A DNA stretch of 64,000 nucleotides from CBDCMJ01 sp965218875 (GTDB lineage Bacteria > Chloroflexota > Dehalococcoidia > Lucifugimonadales > UBA3495), in contig OZ244707.1 of assembly GCA_965218875.1 (NCBI GenBank), forward strand, positions 1,488,001-1,552,000, read 5' to 3'. The translations under genes and the position numbers were made by a program. Shown in pieces: positions 1 through 8,083 of this stretch; within the stretch, counting starts at the first letter, position 1, and each line of letters opens with the position of its first letter. The notes beneath the pieces were generated by a model. The model did no database searches. It was not told the DNA's origin and saw only the letters and a program-made list of their open reading frames with translations.

Positions 1-1
1 C

Positions 2-784
2 TACGGCGTCGAGGAAGGCCAGATGACCTGGCCCACCTCCATCGCCCTGGACAGCCAGAGCAACATCTACGTGACCGACGAGTGGCTGAACCGGATATCC
101 ATCTTCAGCAGGGACGGCGAGTTCCTCCGCTGCTGGGGGCAAGGCGGCTCCGGCGACGGGGAGTTGGACCGTCCCGCGGGACTGGCCATAGGACCCGACG
201 GTGTGCTCTACGTGAGCGACAGCCTCAACAACCGTGTCCAGAAGTTCACCCTTGACGGAGCCTACATAGGCCAGTTCGGCAGCGCCGGCAAGGGCCCGGG
301 GCAGTTCAATATGCCCTGGGGCATTGCCCTGGACCGGGAAGGCTCGGTGTATGTGGCCGATTGGCGCAATGACCGAGTCCAGTCCTTCGCTGCCAACGGT
401 GAGTGGCAGGCGAGCTTCGGGCAACCCGGCAGCGGCGTGGGGCAGTTCAACCGCCCCAGCAGCGTGTGCGTGGATGGCGACGGAGACATCTACGTGGCCG
501 ATTGGCTCAACAACCGCGTCCAGGTGTTGAACCCGGAGGGTCGGTACGTGACCGAACTGCGGGGCGACGCCGGCCTCTCCAAGTGGGGCAGGGAGAAGCT
601 CCAGTCCAACCCGGACATGATTCGCCAACGGGCCTTGGCGTACTCCCACAACCCGGACTTCGAGACCCGTCTCGGCCACCCCTGTGCCGTGAAGATGGAC
701 AACCAGGGACGGGTAGCCATACTAGACCACACCCGGGGCCGCATTCAGGTCTACGCCAAGAGCAAGTCCCCGGCACTGGTCTAA
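2..784 (+). CDS. NHL-repeat beta-propeller protein (5' end outside window)
   Basis: The reading frame is open from the first bases of the window, so the true start lies upstream; about 260 codons are visible. It consists of tandem NHL repeats of about 47 residues, each with a turn like GPGQFNxPWGIALD followed by the strand motif VYVADWRNDRVQ. NHL propellers usually act as binding scaffolds or as lyase/hydrolase folds; nothing here identifies a catalytic site. The C-terminal 70 residues (from about GLSKWGREKLQSNPDM) are a conserved extension. It is a close paralogue of the next gene, with the same repeats and the same tail, so the pair arose by tandem duplication. The substrate is unknown. Confidence 0.85.
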   Translation, partial: YGVEEGQMTWPTSIALDSQSNIYVTDEWLNRISIFSRDGEFLRCWGQGGSGDGELDRPAGLAIGPDGVLYVSDSLNNRVQKFTLDGAYIGQFGSAGKGPGQFNMPWGIALDREGSVYVADWRNDRVQSFAANGEWQASFGQPGSGVGQFNRPSSVCVDGDGDIYVADWLNNRVQVLNPEGRYVTELRGDAGLSKWGREKLQSNPDMIRQRALAYSHNPDFETRLGHPCAVKMDNQGRVAILDHTRGRIQVYAKSKSPALV

Positions 785-949
785 AGGCGCGCACAGGGGC
801 GCCCCAAGTCCGGGGAAGTGGGCCGCGTAAGCCGTCAACGGGCGGCCCCCTTGGTGTCGTAGCGGGCGCGGACCCGTATATGCGAGTGTCGGGCGTCAAG
901 GTCTCGGGGAGCGGCTTCGAAAACTAGTTATTAGGTAGAGGTAACGGCT

Positions 950-1954
950 ATGAGCGCACATTTCTTTGGGCTTACGGACCGCGCCTTCTCGTACAGCCAC
1001 TCCATAGGGCGCAACGAGTTTGCCGGCACCGGATTCCGCCACCCGGTGGATGTGGCCGTGGCTGACGGCGACGTTGCCTATGTGCTGAACCGGTCGCGGG
1101 AGGACCGCCCGGACGGCATACGGGTGAGCGTGGTCACCCTGGACGAAGAGTACATCAGCGAGTTTGGCTCCCACGGAGAGGAAGACGGGCAGTTCATCTG
1201 GCCCTCTTCCATCGCCGTTGACGGCGAGGGCAAGGTTTACGTCGCCGACGAGTGGCTTAACCGGATTTCCATCTTCAGCAAGGACGGCGAGTTTCTCAGC
1301 AAGTGGGGAAAGTCGGGTTCCGGAGATGGGGAGCTGAACCAGCCGGCCGGCATTGCCATACGCGGCGACCTCATGTACTTGACCGACAGCCGGAATCACC
1401 GGGTGCAAGTCTTCACCCTGGACGGCGAGTTCCGGAACAAGTTTGGCAGCCAGGGCAGCGGACCCGGTCAGTTCAACCTCCCCTGGGGTATCTGCCTGGC
1501 GCCGGATGGCTCGGTCTACGTGGCCGACTGGCGCAACGACCGCGTCCAGCAGTTCAGCGGCGATGGCGAGTGGCAGGCCAGCTACGGCCGTCCGGGCGCC
1601 GAGGTGGGGCGGTTCAGCCGGCCCAGTAGTGTGTGCGTCGACGCCGAGGGCGACATCTACGTAGCGGACTGGGAGAACAACCGCGTTCAGGTGTTGAGTC
1701 CCGACGGCCGCTTCGTGGCCCAAATGGAGGGAGACCACGTGCTCTCCCGGTGGGGCAAGGAGAAGCTGATCTCCAATCCCGACATGGTCCGGCAGCGGGC
1801 CCTGGCCTACGGCAACGACCGCGGTAACTTCGAGAGGACTTTCGTGAAGCCGGTAGCGGTAAAGATAGACAAGCGCGGGCGGCTCATAGTGCTGGAGAAC
1901 TGGCCCAGCCGCATGCAGGTGTACGAGAAGGTCCGGGAGCCTTCCCTGGTCTAG
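950..1954 (+). CDS. NHL-repeat beta-propeller protein
   Basis: A complete 334-residue protein with no signal peptide, so probably cytoplasmic. Residues 20-265 hold about five NHL repeats (for example GDGELNQPAGIAI with VYVADWRNDRVQQF). The C-terminal part repeats the tail of the upstream paralogue (LSRWGKEKLISNPDMVRQRALAYG). The ATG follows an AGAGGTAA ribosome-binding site. It lies 165 bases after the upstream copy on the same strand and is followed by a strong hairpin terminator, so the two probably form one transcription unit. In Chloroflexota such proteins are usually left as NHL-repeat containing; no enzymatic function can be assigned. Confidence 0.88.
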   Translation: MSAHFFGLTDRAFSYSHSIGRNEFAGTGFRHPVDVAVADGDVAYVLNRSREDRPDGIRVSVVTLDEEYISEFGSHGEEDGQFIWPSSIAVDGEGKVYVADEWLNRISIFSKDGEFLSKWGKSGSGDGELNQPAGIAIRGDLMYLTDSRNHRVQVFTLDGEFRNKFGSQGSGPGQFNLPWGICLAPDGSVYVADWRNDRVQQFSGDGEWQASYGRPGAEVGRFSRPSSVCVDAEGDIYVADWENNRVQVLSPDGRFVAQMEGDHVLSRWGKEKLISNPDMVRQRALAYGNDRGNFERTFVKPVAVKIDKRGRLIVLENWPSRMQVYEKVREPSLV

Positions 1955-1979
1955 GAAAACATACTCTCGCAACCGGAGG

Positions 1980-2018
1980 CCGCCGGGTGTGATTGCGGTC
2001 ACCCCGGCGGTTTTCTTT
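1980..2018 (+). terminator. Rho-independent terminator after the NHL genes
   Basis: CCGCCGGGTG at 1980-1989 pairs with CACCCCGGCGG at 2000-2010 with a single bulge, and is followed directly by TTTTCTTT. It starts 25 bases after the NHL stop codon, as expected for an intrinsic terminator of that operon. Confidence 0.85.
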
Positions 2019-2178
2019 GCGGCGGCCCCGGGGGTGGCCCGTAGTTACCAACCCCGCCAGGTCGACGCGCAGGGCTCGGAGAGACCAGGAGAAGAGGGCT
2101 GCACAATTCGGCAGTGGAACAGGGGCGCGGCCCTAAAATTCGCCCGACCCCCGTTCCACGGCGTGTGTGCCGGACAGC

Positions 2179-2553
2179 CTAAGCGGAGATGTCGGAGGAC
2201 GGCCCGTCCTCCGGGGGGCCTTCAGGCATCCCGGCATCGATCCAGGAGACCAGCTCGTCGATTTCCTCATCGGAGAGAAAGGGTCCGCGGAGGGGCATAC
2301 GGCCCCAGGTCCCCACGCTCCGGGCCAGAGACCGGATGAACTGGGTCTCCCGGGCCGGGATGCCGGGCTCTATGGCCCGGACCCCGGACAGGACGCTCTC
2401 GGCAAGCTGCTGGGGAGAGTCCCAATAGTAGCGGTGAATGCCCGGGAGGGGGTCCCTGCCCCGCCGCTGCTTCCAACGCTCCATCAGCCCGTCCATTATC
2501 TCTTTGACCCTGGGCCAGTAGACGGTGTTGTCTTGGTGTTGCTGTTGGCTCAC
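2179..2553 (-). CDS. Hypothetical protein with a cytochrome c-like C-terminal end
   Basis: A 124-residue soluble protein with a GTG start and no signal peptide. The stretch FLSDEEIDELVSWIDAGMP near the C-terminus resembles the last helix of many small c-type cytochrome domains, where a Trp-Ile-Asp-x-Gly-Met/Ala end is common. However, no CxxCH heme-attachment motif exists anywhere in the frame, so it cannot bind heme covalently. It may be a degenerate relative or a coincidence of helix sequence. It faces the NHL terminator and is followed on the same strand, 84 bases upstream, by the MoaB/MogA-like gene. Function is unknown; the start is uncertain because no clear ribosome-binding site precedes it. 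Confidence 0.5.
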   Translation of the reverse strand: MSQQQHQDNTVYWPRVKEIMDGLMERWKQRRGRDPLPGIHRYYWDSPQQLAESVLSGVRAIEPGIPARETQFIRSLARSVGTWGRMPLRGPFLSDEEIDELVSWIDAGMPEGPPEDGPSSDISA

Positions 2554-2637
2554 AGATCCGGTTTGCCCGCAGAGTATCTTGGGAATGGCGCGCCTGCGCG
2601 CCTGGTCGGGGCGGGTCTCATAGGGCGAAATCGCGCG

Positions 2638-3129
2638 TTAGTTGGGATGCTCGTTGACTGTTTCCTGCCGGAGCAACTCCAAAGCGTGAGGTAGGACGGG
2701 GTTGACCACGTCAAGGCATTGGCGGACTCCCTTGGTGCTGCCGGGCAGGGTGATAATCAGGGTGTGGCCGCGTATCCCGGCCACCGACCGGCTCAGCATG
2801 GACATGGCGGTGAACTGCAGGGTCTGGGCCCTCATGGCCTCGGCGAGTCCGGGGACTTCCTTGTCCAGGATGGACAAGCAGGCCTCGGGGGTAACGTCGC
2901 GATGGCCCAGGCCGGTGCCCCCGGTGGTGACGATCAAGTCCACGTCGGCGGCGTCGGCCCACTGGGCCAGCCGTCCCGCGATGGCGTCTTTTTCGTCCGA
3001 CACCACCTCGTAGCGAACGACTTGGTAGCCGTGGGGCTCCAGCGCCTCCCGGATGGCGAGCCCACTGGTGTCCTCCCGCTCCCCCTGAGCGCCCGACGTG
3101 CTTATGGTTAAGATTCCCAGTCCGAACAT
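2638..3129 (-). CDS. MoaB/MogA-family molybdopterin-binding protein
   Basis: A protein of 163 residues. The motif TTGGTGLGHRDVTPEA is the molybdopterin-binding signature of the MoaB/MogA family, which adenylylates molybdopterin before molybdenum insertion in the cytoplasm. The opening LGILTISTSGAQGEREDTSG also fits. Length matches the usual 160-180. The frame stays open further upstream, but that part is encoded by an interspersed repeat, so the start was placed at the ATG of MFGLG, preceded by GGAGG at a 6-base distance; an ATG 18 bases upstream is possible. No other molybdenum cofactor genes are in the window. Confidence 0.85.
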   Translation of the reverse strand: MFGLGILTISTSGAQGEREDTSGLAIREALEPHGYQVVRYEVVSDEKDAIAGRLAQWADAADVDLIVTTGGTGLGHRDVTPEACLSILDKEVPGLAEAMRAQTLQFTAMSMLSRSVAGIRGHTLIITLPGSTKGVRQCLDVVNPVLPHALELLRQETVNEHPN

Positions 3130-3179
3130 GACAGCCTCCGGGTCCATAATATCATACCGCCGCTCAGCGCTCCATCGCC

Positions 3180-3388
3180 AGCGGCCGGGGCTTGCAGCTA
3201 TGCATTTTAGATTCCTAGTCGCTGTGCTCCAGCGGAATGACAAGGGTGGGCGCTCCAGCGGAACGACGGGGTGGGACGGTCGGTGGGCGTGACTGGGTGG
3301 GGCGTAGGGCGGCTCGTGCCCGGCTGCTAGCCCCCTCCCAGTCATGCCCGAGCCTCCTCACCCGTCTATTTTCATGGTACTGGCAAGG
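3180..3388 (+). repeat. Intergenic palindrome/minisatellite repeat, copy A
   Basis: Short copy of the window-wide repeat. It starts with CCAGCGGCCGGGGCTTGCAG, as copy D does, then the right arm (ATTCCTAGTCGCTGTGCTCC), then degenerate GGAATGACAAGGGTGGGCGCT units, the tail GTAGGGCGGCTCGTGCCCGG and the end signature GTCTATTTTCATGGTA. It occupies most of the gap between the MoaB-like and HIT genes. Confidence 0.85.
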
Positions 3389-3508
3389 GCTGCGTTCTGT
3401 CGGAGTGGCACAGTTGCCCGGACCGGGTCTGCGTTGACAAGGCCTACGGCTGACCTTATATTCACAAAACGGCCGTGCCCAGTCCCTGCCGGCCGGGAGT
3501 GAAGACTA

Positions 3509-3844
3509 TTGCCCAATCCCGCCAACTGCGTATTCTGCCAAATAGTCGCCGGCGACTCCCCGGCCAGGGTTCGATACCTGGACGAGGAGGTCATCGTCAT
3601 CGTAAACAAGCTGACCTGGGTTCCCCTGATGCTCTTGGTGATACCCAAGCAACACCTGTCGCAGAGCGAACTGTGGAGCAGCAGCCTGATGAACCGGATG
3701 GGTCGAATAGCGGTGGACATGGGATGGTGGCTCGCCCCCAACGGCTTCCGGATCATCTCTAACTTCGGCCGGGACGGCCTGCAAAGCCAGAGCCATGGCC
3801 ACATTCACGTCATCGGAGGCGTACCCCTGGGCGAGTACGCGTAG
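3509..3844 (+). CDS. HIT-family nucleotide-binding protein
   Basis: A 111-residue protein that starts at TTG with GGGAG upstream. It opens with the family pattern CVFCQIVAGDSPA and ends with the histidine triad SHGHIHVIGG, so the nucleotide-phosphate site is intact. HIT proteins are nucleoside phosphoramidate hydrolases or nucleotidyl transferases. The middle is unusual: the canonical Asp...Pro-x-Ala-Pro-x-His stretch reads NKLTWVPLMLLVIPKQH, so the Asp of the ribose contact and the first His are replaced. This suggests a diverged subgroup whose substrate cannot be inferred. It stands alone. Confidence 0.8.
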   Translation: MPNPANCVFCQIVAGDSPARVRYLDEEVIVIVNKLTWVPLMLLVIPKQHLSQSELWSSSLMNRMGRIAVDMGWWLAPNGFRIISNFGRDGLQSQSHGHIHVIGGVPLGEYA

Positions 3845-4043
3845 CGATCACGCCCGTTTTGGGCGTCGGCTCTGCGCGGCGCGACCAACCCCGGTGGGGA
3901 GGGAGGCGCGGCGAGGGTGAAATGACCCCGACGCGGTGCCGGGGGCTGGAGGCCAGCGCAGGGCATGAAACGGGCGGGTTGGGACGCCGCCCTCAGGGGC
4001 GGTCCCCACAGTCAACGAAGTGGTAAGGGAGCAGCATAGAGTT

Positions 4044-4820
4044 ATGGGAGACACCGTCCTATACGAGAAGCGAGACAACGTGGTAATCATGACCTTGAAC
4101 CGCCCTGACGCCTTGAATTCCATCAATCGCCAGTTACGGCAAGACCTGGCCGACGGGATTACTCAGTTCGATGACGACCCGGAGGCCTACGTGGGCATCA
4201 TCACCGGGGCGGGGCGGGCTTTTTGCGCTGGCCGGGACCTAAAAGAGCGGGCGGCCGATAACGCCGAGGGGGTGCAGGCCCGGGCCAGCCACAGCATGTC
4301 TCCGGACCGGCCTTTCATGTGGCCTCAAACCTGGAAGCCCCTGATCGCCGCGGTCAACGGCTTTGCCCTAGCGGGAGGGTGGTCCATAGTCCAGATGTGC
4401 GACCTTCGCGTAGCGGCCGAGGAAGCGAAGCTGGGCATCACCGAGACCAAGTGGAGCCTGCTGCCTCCCTTCGGCACCATCCTACCCAAGTCCGTGCCCC
4501 TTTCGGCAGTGTTGGAGTTGGTGCTGACCGCGGAGCCCATATCGGCGCAGCGGGCCTATGAGATCGGCTTCCTCAACAAGGTGGTTCCGGCCGGTGAGCT
4601 CATGCACGAGGCTATGGCGCTGGCCCACAAGGTGGCGGAGAACGCTCCCTTGGCGGTGCAAGCCTTCAAGGAGCTGGCCTACCGGGGCCAGAACATGACG
4701 GTGGCCGACATCTCGGCCCTGACCTATCGCGTGTACGACCAGATACTGACCACCGAGGACTCCAAGGAGGGGCCCCGGGCCTTCGCCGAGAAGCGCAAGC
4801 CCCGCTGGCAGGGCCGCTAG
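4044..4820 (+). CDS. Enoyl-CoA hydratase/isomerase family (crotonase)
   Basis: A 258-residue crotonase-fold protein acting on acyl-CoA thioesters. It has the CoA/oxyanion motifs GAGRAFCAGRDLKE and FALAGGWSIVQMCDLRVA. In classical hydratases the second motif contains Glu (GGGCEL); here the position is Ser, while the second acid (ITETKWSL) remains. One of the two catalytic glutamates is therefore missing, and the reaction may be isomerase, hydrolase or lyase rather than simple hydration. The ATG at 4044 was chosen over a GTG 24 bases upstream because AAGGGAG precedes it and the protein then begins like its family. It converges on an acyl-CoA dehydrogenase, with which it overlaps by 4 bases. Confidence 0.88.
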   Translation: MGDTVLYEKRDNVVIMTLNRPDALNSINRQLRQDLADGITQFDDDPEAYVGIITGAGRAFCAGRDLKERAADNAEGVQARASHSMSPDRPFMWPQTWKPLIAAVNGFALAGGWSIVQMCDLRVAAEEAKLGITETKWSLLPPFGTILPKSVPLSAVLELVLTAEPISAQRAYEIGFLNKVVPAGELMHEAMALAHKVAENAPLAVQAFKELAYRGQNMTVADISALTYRVYDQILTTEDSKEGPRAFAEKRKPRWQGR

Positions 4821-5983
4821 AGCTGGTATTCGGGGCGCCTCAGCAGCTGCCGGGCAATGACCAACCGCATGACCTCGTTGGTGCCCTCGCCGATTATCAT
4901 CAAGGGAGCGTCCCGGTAGTAGCGTTCAACGGGCGAGTCCTTGATGTACCCGGCGCCGCCGTGGATTCTCATGGACTCCAGGGTAATCTCCTGGCAGGCT
5001 TCGCTGGCAAACAGCTTGGCCATGCCCGACTCCAAGTCCACCCGTTCCCCCCGGTCCTTCCTGGCCGCGGCGTCGTAGGTCAGCAGGCGGGCGGCCTGTA
5101 TCTTGGTGGCCATGTCGGCCAGCTTTAGCTGGATGGCCTGATGCTGGGCGATGGGAACGCCGAACGTCTGCCGCTGCTGAGCGTAGCGGATGGCGGCGTT
5201 GAAAGCCGCCTGGGCCACCCCCACGGCACGGGCCGCCACGTTGATCCGTCCGGTCTCCAGGCCGCTCATCACCTGGGCGAAGCCGTGGCCCTCCTCGTCC
5301 CCCACCAGGTTGTCCGCCGACACTCGAAAGTCCTCGAAGGATATCTCGCAGGTGTCCAGTCCCCGGTAGCCCATCTTGTCCAAGTCCCGTCCCACCCGAA
5401 ATCCCCGGCCTCCCTTCTCCACCACGAAGCAGGTTAACCCGCTGTGCTTCGGCTCGGCCGACCTATCGGTGCGGGCCAGCAGGCAAAAAGCGTCGCCGTA
5501 CCGGCCGTTGGTGATGAACATCTTGGTCCCGTTGATGATATACTCCTCGCCGTCCTTGTCGGCGGTGGTCCGCAGGTTAGCCACATCGGTGCCGCCTTCC
5601 GGCTCGGTCAAGGCCAATCCGCCGCGCATCCGGCCCGAGGCCAGCTGAGGCAGAAAGCGGCGCTTCTGTTCCTCAGTCCCGTAGTGGGTCAACACGTAGG
5701 TCAGGATGTGGTGGGTGCCAATGGCGCCGCTCAAGCTCATGAACCCCTTGCTTATTTCCTCGAAGATCATGGCGAAGGTGGTGTAGTCCAGCCCCAGGCC
5801 CCCGTACTGCTCGGGAACGGTGATGCCGAACAGACCCAACTCTTTCATCTGGTCGATAAGACCGTGGGGCGTCTTGTCGTCTCGGTCAAGCTGAGCGGCC
5901 ACCGGCTCAACGTCCCGCCGGACGAATTCGCGGACCATGCTGACTATCTGGCTTCGGGCTTCTTCCGGGGTTGCGGTCGTCAC
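4817..5983 (-). CDS. Acyl-CoA dehydrogenase
   Basis: A 388-residue flavoprotein of the short/medium-chain acyl-CoA dehydrogenase type, which oxidises acyl-CoA to enoyl-CoA and passes electrons to ETF. Three domains are present: an all-alpha N-terminus, a beta middle domain with ALTEPEGGTDVANL and MFITNG, and an alpha C-terminus. The catalytic base is the Glu of GEGTNEVMR at about residue 366. The GTG start follows AAGGAGCC at 6 bases. Its stop overlaps that of the convergent crotonase gene (both within CTAG, 4817-4820). The two steps are consecutive in beta-oxidation-like pathways, but the genes are on opposite strands. Confidence 0.92.
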   Translation of the reverse strand: MTTATPEEARSQIVSMVREFVRRDVEPVAAQLDRDDKTPHGLIDQMKELGLFGITVPEQYGGLGLDYTTFAMIFEEISKGFMSLSGAIGTHHILTYVLTHYGTEEQKRRFLPQLASGRMRGGLALTEPEGGTDVANLRTTADKDGEEYIINGTKMFITNGRYGDAFCLLARTDRSAEPKHSGLTCFVVEKGGRGFRVGRDLDKMGYRGLDTCEISFEDFRVSADNLVGDEEGHGFAQVMSGLETGRINVAARAVGVAQAAFNAAIRYAQQRQTFGVPIAQHQAIQLKLADMATKIQAARLLTYDAAARKDRGERVDLESGMAKLFASEACQEITLESMRIHGGAGYIKDSPVERYYRDAPLMIIGEGTNEVMRLVIARQLLRRPEYQL

Positions 5984-6199
5984 AACTGGCTCCTTTGTCC
6001 TACCGTGCCTTCGGCAAGCGGTCCCGCGCCTAGTTTAACAGGCGGCTGATAGCCTTCTCCAGGGGGCTTGGTCAATCGCACATGGTTTTTCGTTTATTCG
6101 CCCCGCCGGGAGGACGATAGGGATTAATCTTTGGTTTCCAATGGTTGGCGTCCGGGCGGCGGCGGGACACAGGAAAGACAGTCTGGGCAGCGGCCAAGG

Positions 6200-6820
6200 T
6201 TAGGCCAGATGGAGGAGCCGCGCCCCCCGCAGCACCCAGGTGGGAAGAGGCTCGACGGCCTTCAGCCCCAGCGTGATGACGCAGGCCACGCAAACCCCGA
6301 TCAGCGCTCCGGCCGCCACGTCGGTGGGGTAAAACAGGCCGTTGTAGACCCTGACGAAGCTCCAGACCCCGGCCAGGAAAAAGAGGGGCGCAGCCATACG
6401 GCGGTTCCTCAACCAGACCGCCGTTGCAAAAGCGAAAGCCACCGCCGCCGGATTGGCCGGGAAGGAGGAGTCGGTCGGGTAGTACAGCAGGTTGGACAGC
6501 TCGTAGTGGACGAAGGGCCGCTCTCGAAAGAAGAACTGATTCAGGATCAGCACCACCAGGTTGGCAATTCCCAGGGAAATAGCCGCGCCCAGCACCGCCT
6601 TCTGGTTGCGGCGTTGCTCCGCTATGTCTTTCCCGCAAAACCAGAGGGCCAGACCCCACAGGCTCGTCACCAGGGGAACGAAGTAATCGCTCACCGCCAG
6701 GTAGGTGAGATGGTCCAGCAGGTAAAACCGTCCTATGCCCTGGTTGAGCCACGAGACTATTTCTACCTCGAACTGAGTCAACGCGTCCACAGCAGGGATT
6801 TGGGTCTCAGCCCGCCCCAA
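6200..6820 (-). CDS. PAP2-like membrane protein lacking catalytic residues
   Basis: A 206-residue protein with five to six hydrophobic segments in the order of the PAP2 lipid phosphatase family. Motif 1 survives partly as FRERPF (about 98-103). Motif 2, normally PSGH, reads SFPANPAA (119-126), so the His is gone. Motif 3, normally SRxxxxxHxxxD, reads VRVYNGLFYPTDV (156-168), with the His replaced by Phe while Arg and Asp remain. It keeps the fold but probably not the phosphatase chemistry; lipid binding or transport is possible. It lies 13 bases after a small membrane protein and near plsY, a membrane-lipid context. The start (TTG) is uncertain. Confidence 0.7.
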   Translation of the reverse strand: MGRAETQIPAVDALTQFEVEIVSWLNQGIGRFYLLDHLTYLAVSDYFVPLVTSLWGLALWFCGKDIAEQRRNQKAVLGAAISLGIANLVVLILNQFFFRERPFVHYELSNLLYYPTDSSFPANPAAVAFAFATAVWLRNRRMAAPLFFLAGVWSFVRVYNGLFYPTDVAAGALIGVCVACVITLGLKAVEPLPTWVLRGARLLHLA

Positions 6821-6833
6821 GGCGGCCCGCCCG

Positions 6834-7340
6834 CTAGTTTGGGAAGTCCCCCGTGCCCCGGCCCGGTCTCGCCGGCGGCGGCCCGGTCTCGCCGGGCGGC
6901 TGGTCCTGGGGCCTCTGGTCTTTGGGGTCTAGGCCGGACCGGAGACGGACCCAGGTGAGCCTCATAGCGTGGAAGTAGGTGGCCTCTCGCAGCGCGTCCA
7001 ACCCGGGCGCCGGAGCCTGCCGCGACGCCCCCAAGGCCCAGTGGCGCAGCGACGCCCCCGCGAGAGTAAAGGCGAGGCTGCTGCCCGAGCCGGCGAAGAA
7101 ATAAGCGAATTGCTCGTTCCCGTTCAATCCGTGCCCGGAGTCGGAAACGTTGCGGGGCTCGGAAAGGAAGAACCAGGCCAGGGCTCCGGCCAGGAGGACC
7201 AGGCCGGCTAGGAATGAAAGGGGCCGGCGCCGGAAAAACAACATGCCCACAAGCCCTCTATGAGCGGCGGCCATCTGGAACAGGCCGAGGGAGGCGAGAA
7301 AAACCAGGAGGTAATAGTCCAGGATGAACGAACCGGTCAA
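6834..7340 (-). CDS. Hypothetical small membrane protein
   Basis: A 168-residue frame with three hydrophobic helices (roughly residues 5-23, 40-60 and 80-98), then a polar C-terminus rich in Pro, Arg and Gly (PPARPGRG). It was not recognised as a member of any family. It sits between plsY (9 bases upstream) and the PAP2-like gene (13 bases downstream) on the same strand, so it is probably co-transcribed with them and acts at the membrane. The listed TTG start has no good ribosome-binding site; an ATG at 7274 (residue 23) is an alternative that would remove the first helix. Confidence 0.55.
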   Translation of the reverse strand: MTGSFILDYYLLVFLASLGLFQMAAAHRGLVGMLFFRRRPLSFLAGLVLLAGALAWFFLSEPRNVSDSGHGLNGNEQFAYFFAGSGSSLAFTLAGASLRHWALGASRQAPAPGLDALREATYFHAMRLTWVRLRSGLDPKDQRPQDQPPGETGPPPARPGRGTGDFPN

Positions 7341-7349
7341 GGGGGGAGG

Positions 7350-7991
7350 TTATCCTTGGGGGAGGGCCCGCTCGTCCGGCTGCTCCGGGTCCAGGTCGTT
7401 GTTGGGGACCAGGCGGCGCAGGCTAAACCCGCCGACGCTGATCACGTGGCTGGCCCCAACCACTAGGGATATGGCCCCGGCGTAAAGGGCGACCCAGTAG
7501 GGATAGCCGGCCGGCCAGGTCAGGACAGGCACCAGTATGAGGACCATGCCAAGGCCTATGATCGCCTTCTTGGAAACGTAGAGCGCCGCCAGGGCAAAGG
7601 CCGCGACCGGCAACGCTACTATCGGCGCCGTGGCCAGCAACACCCCAATGGCGGTGGCCGCGCCCCGGCCGCCGCGGAAACCCAGGTGCGCCGGCCAGTT
7701 GTGTCCTGCCAACACCGCCGCTCCGGCTGCCATGGGCAGGATGGTGGAGTCGACCAGGCCCCATACCAGGAGGACCGCGATGGCCCCCTTGGCAATATCC
7801 ACGACGCCCACCAACAGCCCCGCACCCGAACCTACGTTGCGAAAAACGTTGGCGGCGCCCGAGTTGCGGTCGCCCACCCGCCGGATGTCCCGGCCAATGA
7901 ACCAGTAGGTGGTCAGGTAGGCAGTGGGTATTCCGCCTATCAGGTAAGAAAACAGGATGAGACCAAGCCAAGTCAGTACGTCCAGCGCCAC
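7350..7991 (-). CDS. plsY: Acyl-phosphate:glycerol-3-phosphate acyltransferase
   Basis: A 213-residue integral membrane enzyme that transfers an acyl group from acyl-phosphate to glycerol-3-phosphate, the first step of phospholipid synthesis. Family motifs are clear: GDRNSGAANVFRNVG (motif 1), GHNWPAHLGFRGGRG (motif 2) and five hydrophobic helices in the usual order. The GTG start is preceded by GGAGAAGG. The usual lysine of GGKG is Arg here. The C-terminus has a short charged tail. It heads a compact minus-strand set with two further membrane proteins. The stop of the aminotransferase gene lies 92 bases upstream, and the two may be co-transcribed. Confidence 0.93.
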   Translation of the reverse strand: MALDVLTWLGLILFSYLIGGIPTAYLTTYWFIGRDIRRVGDRNSGAANVFRNVGSGAGLLVGVVDIAKGAIAVLLVWGLVDSTILPMAAGAAVLAGHNWPAHLGFRGGRGAATAIGVLLATAPIVALPVAAFALAALYVSKKAIIGLGMVLILVPVLTWPAGYPYWVALYAGAISLVVGASHVISVGGFSLRRLVPNNDLDPEQPDERALPQG

Positions 7992-8083
7992 TTGGGACCT
8001 TCTCCCCCAACCAATGTCTCAGCGTTGCTCGACCCTCCCCGCTTCCTCGCCAACGCCGCCCAGGACGCTGGCTTATCCGCCTC

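Noticed and set aside
896..2002. 368-codon minus-strand frame opposite the second NHL gene
   Set aside because: Shadow of the NHL repeats on the other strand: it has a repeated pattern, no family motif, and runs across the terminator.
2638..3345. 235-residue version of the MoaB/MogA-like protein
   Set aside because: The extra N-terminus is a translation of repeat copy A; the internal ATG has a good SD and gives the normal family length.
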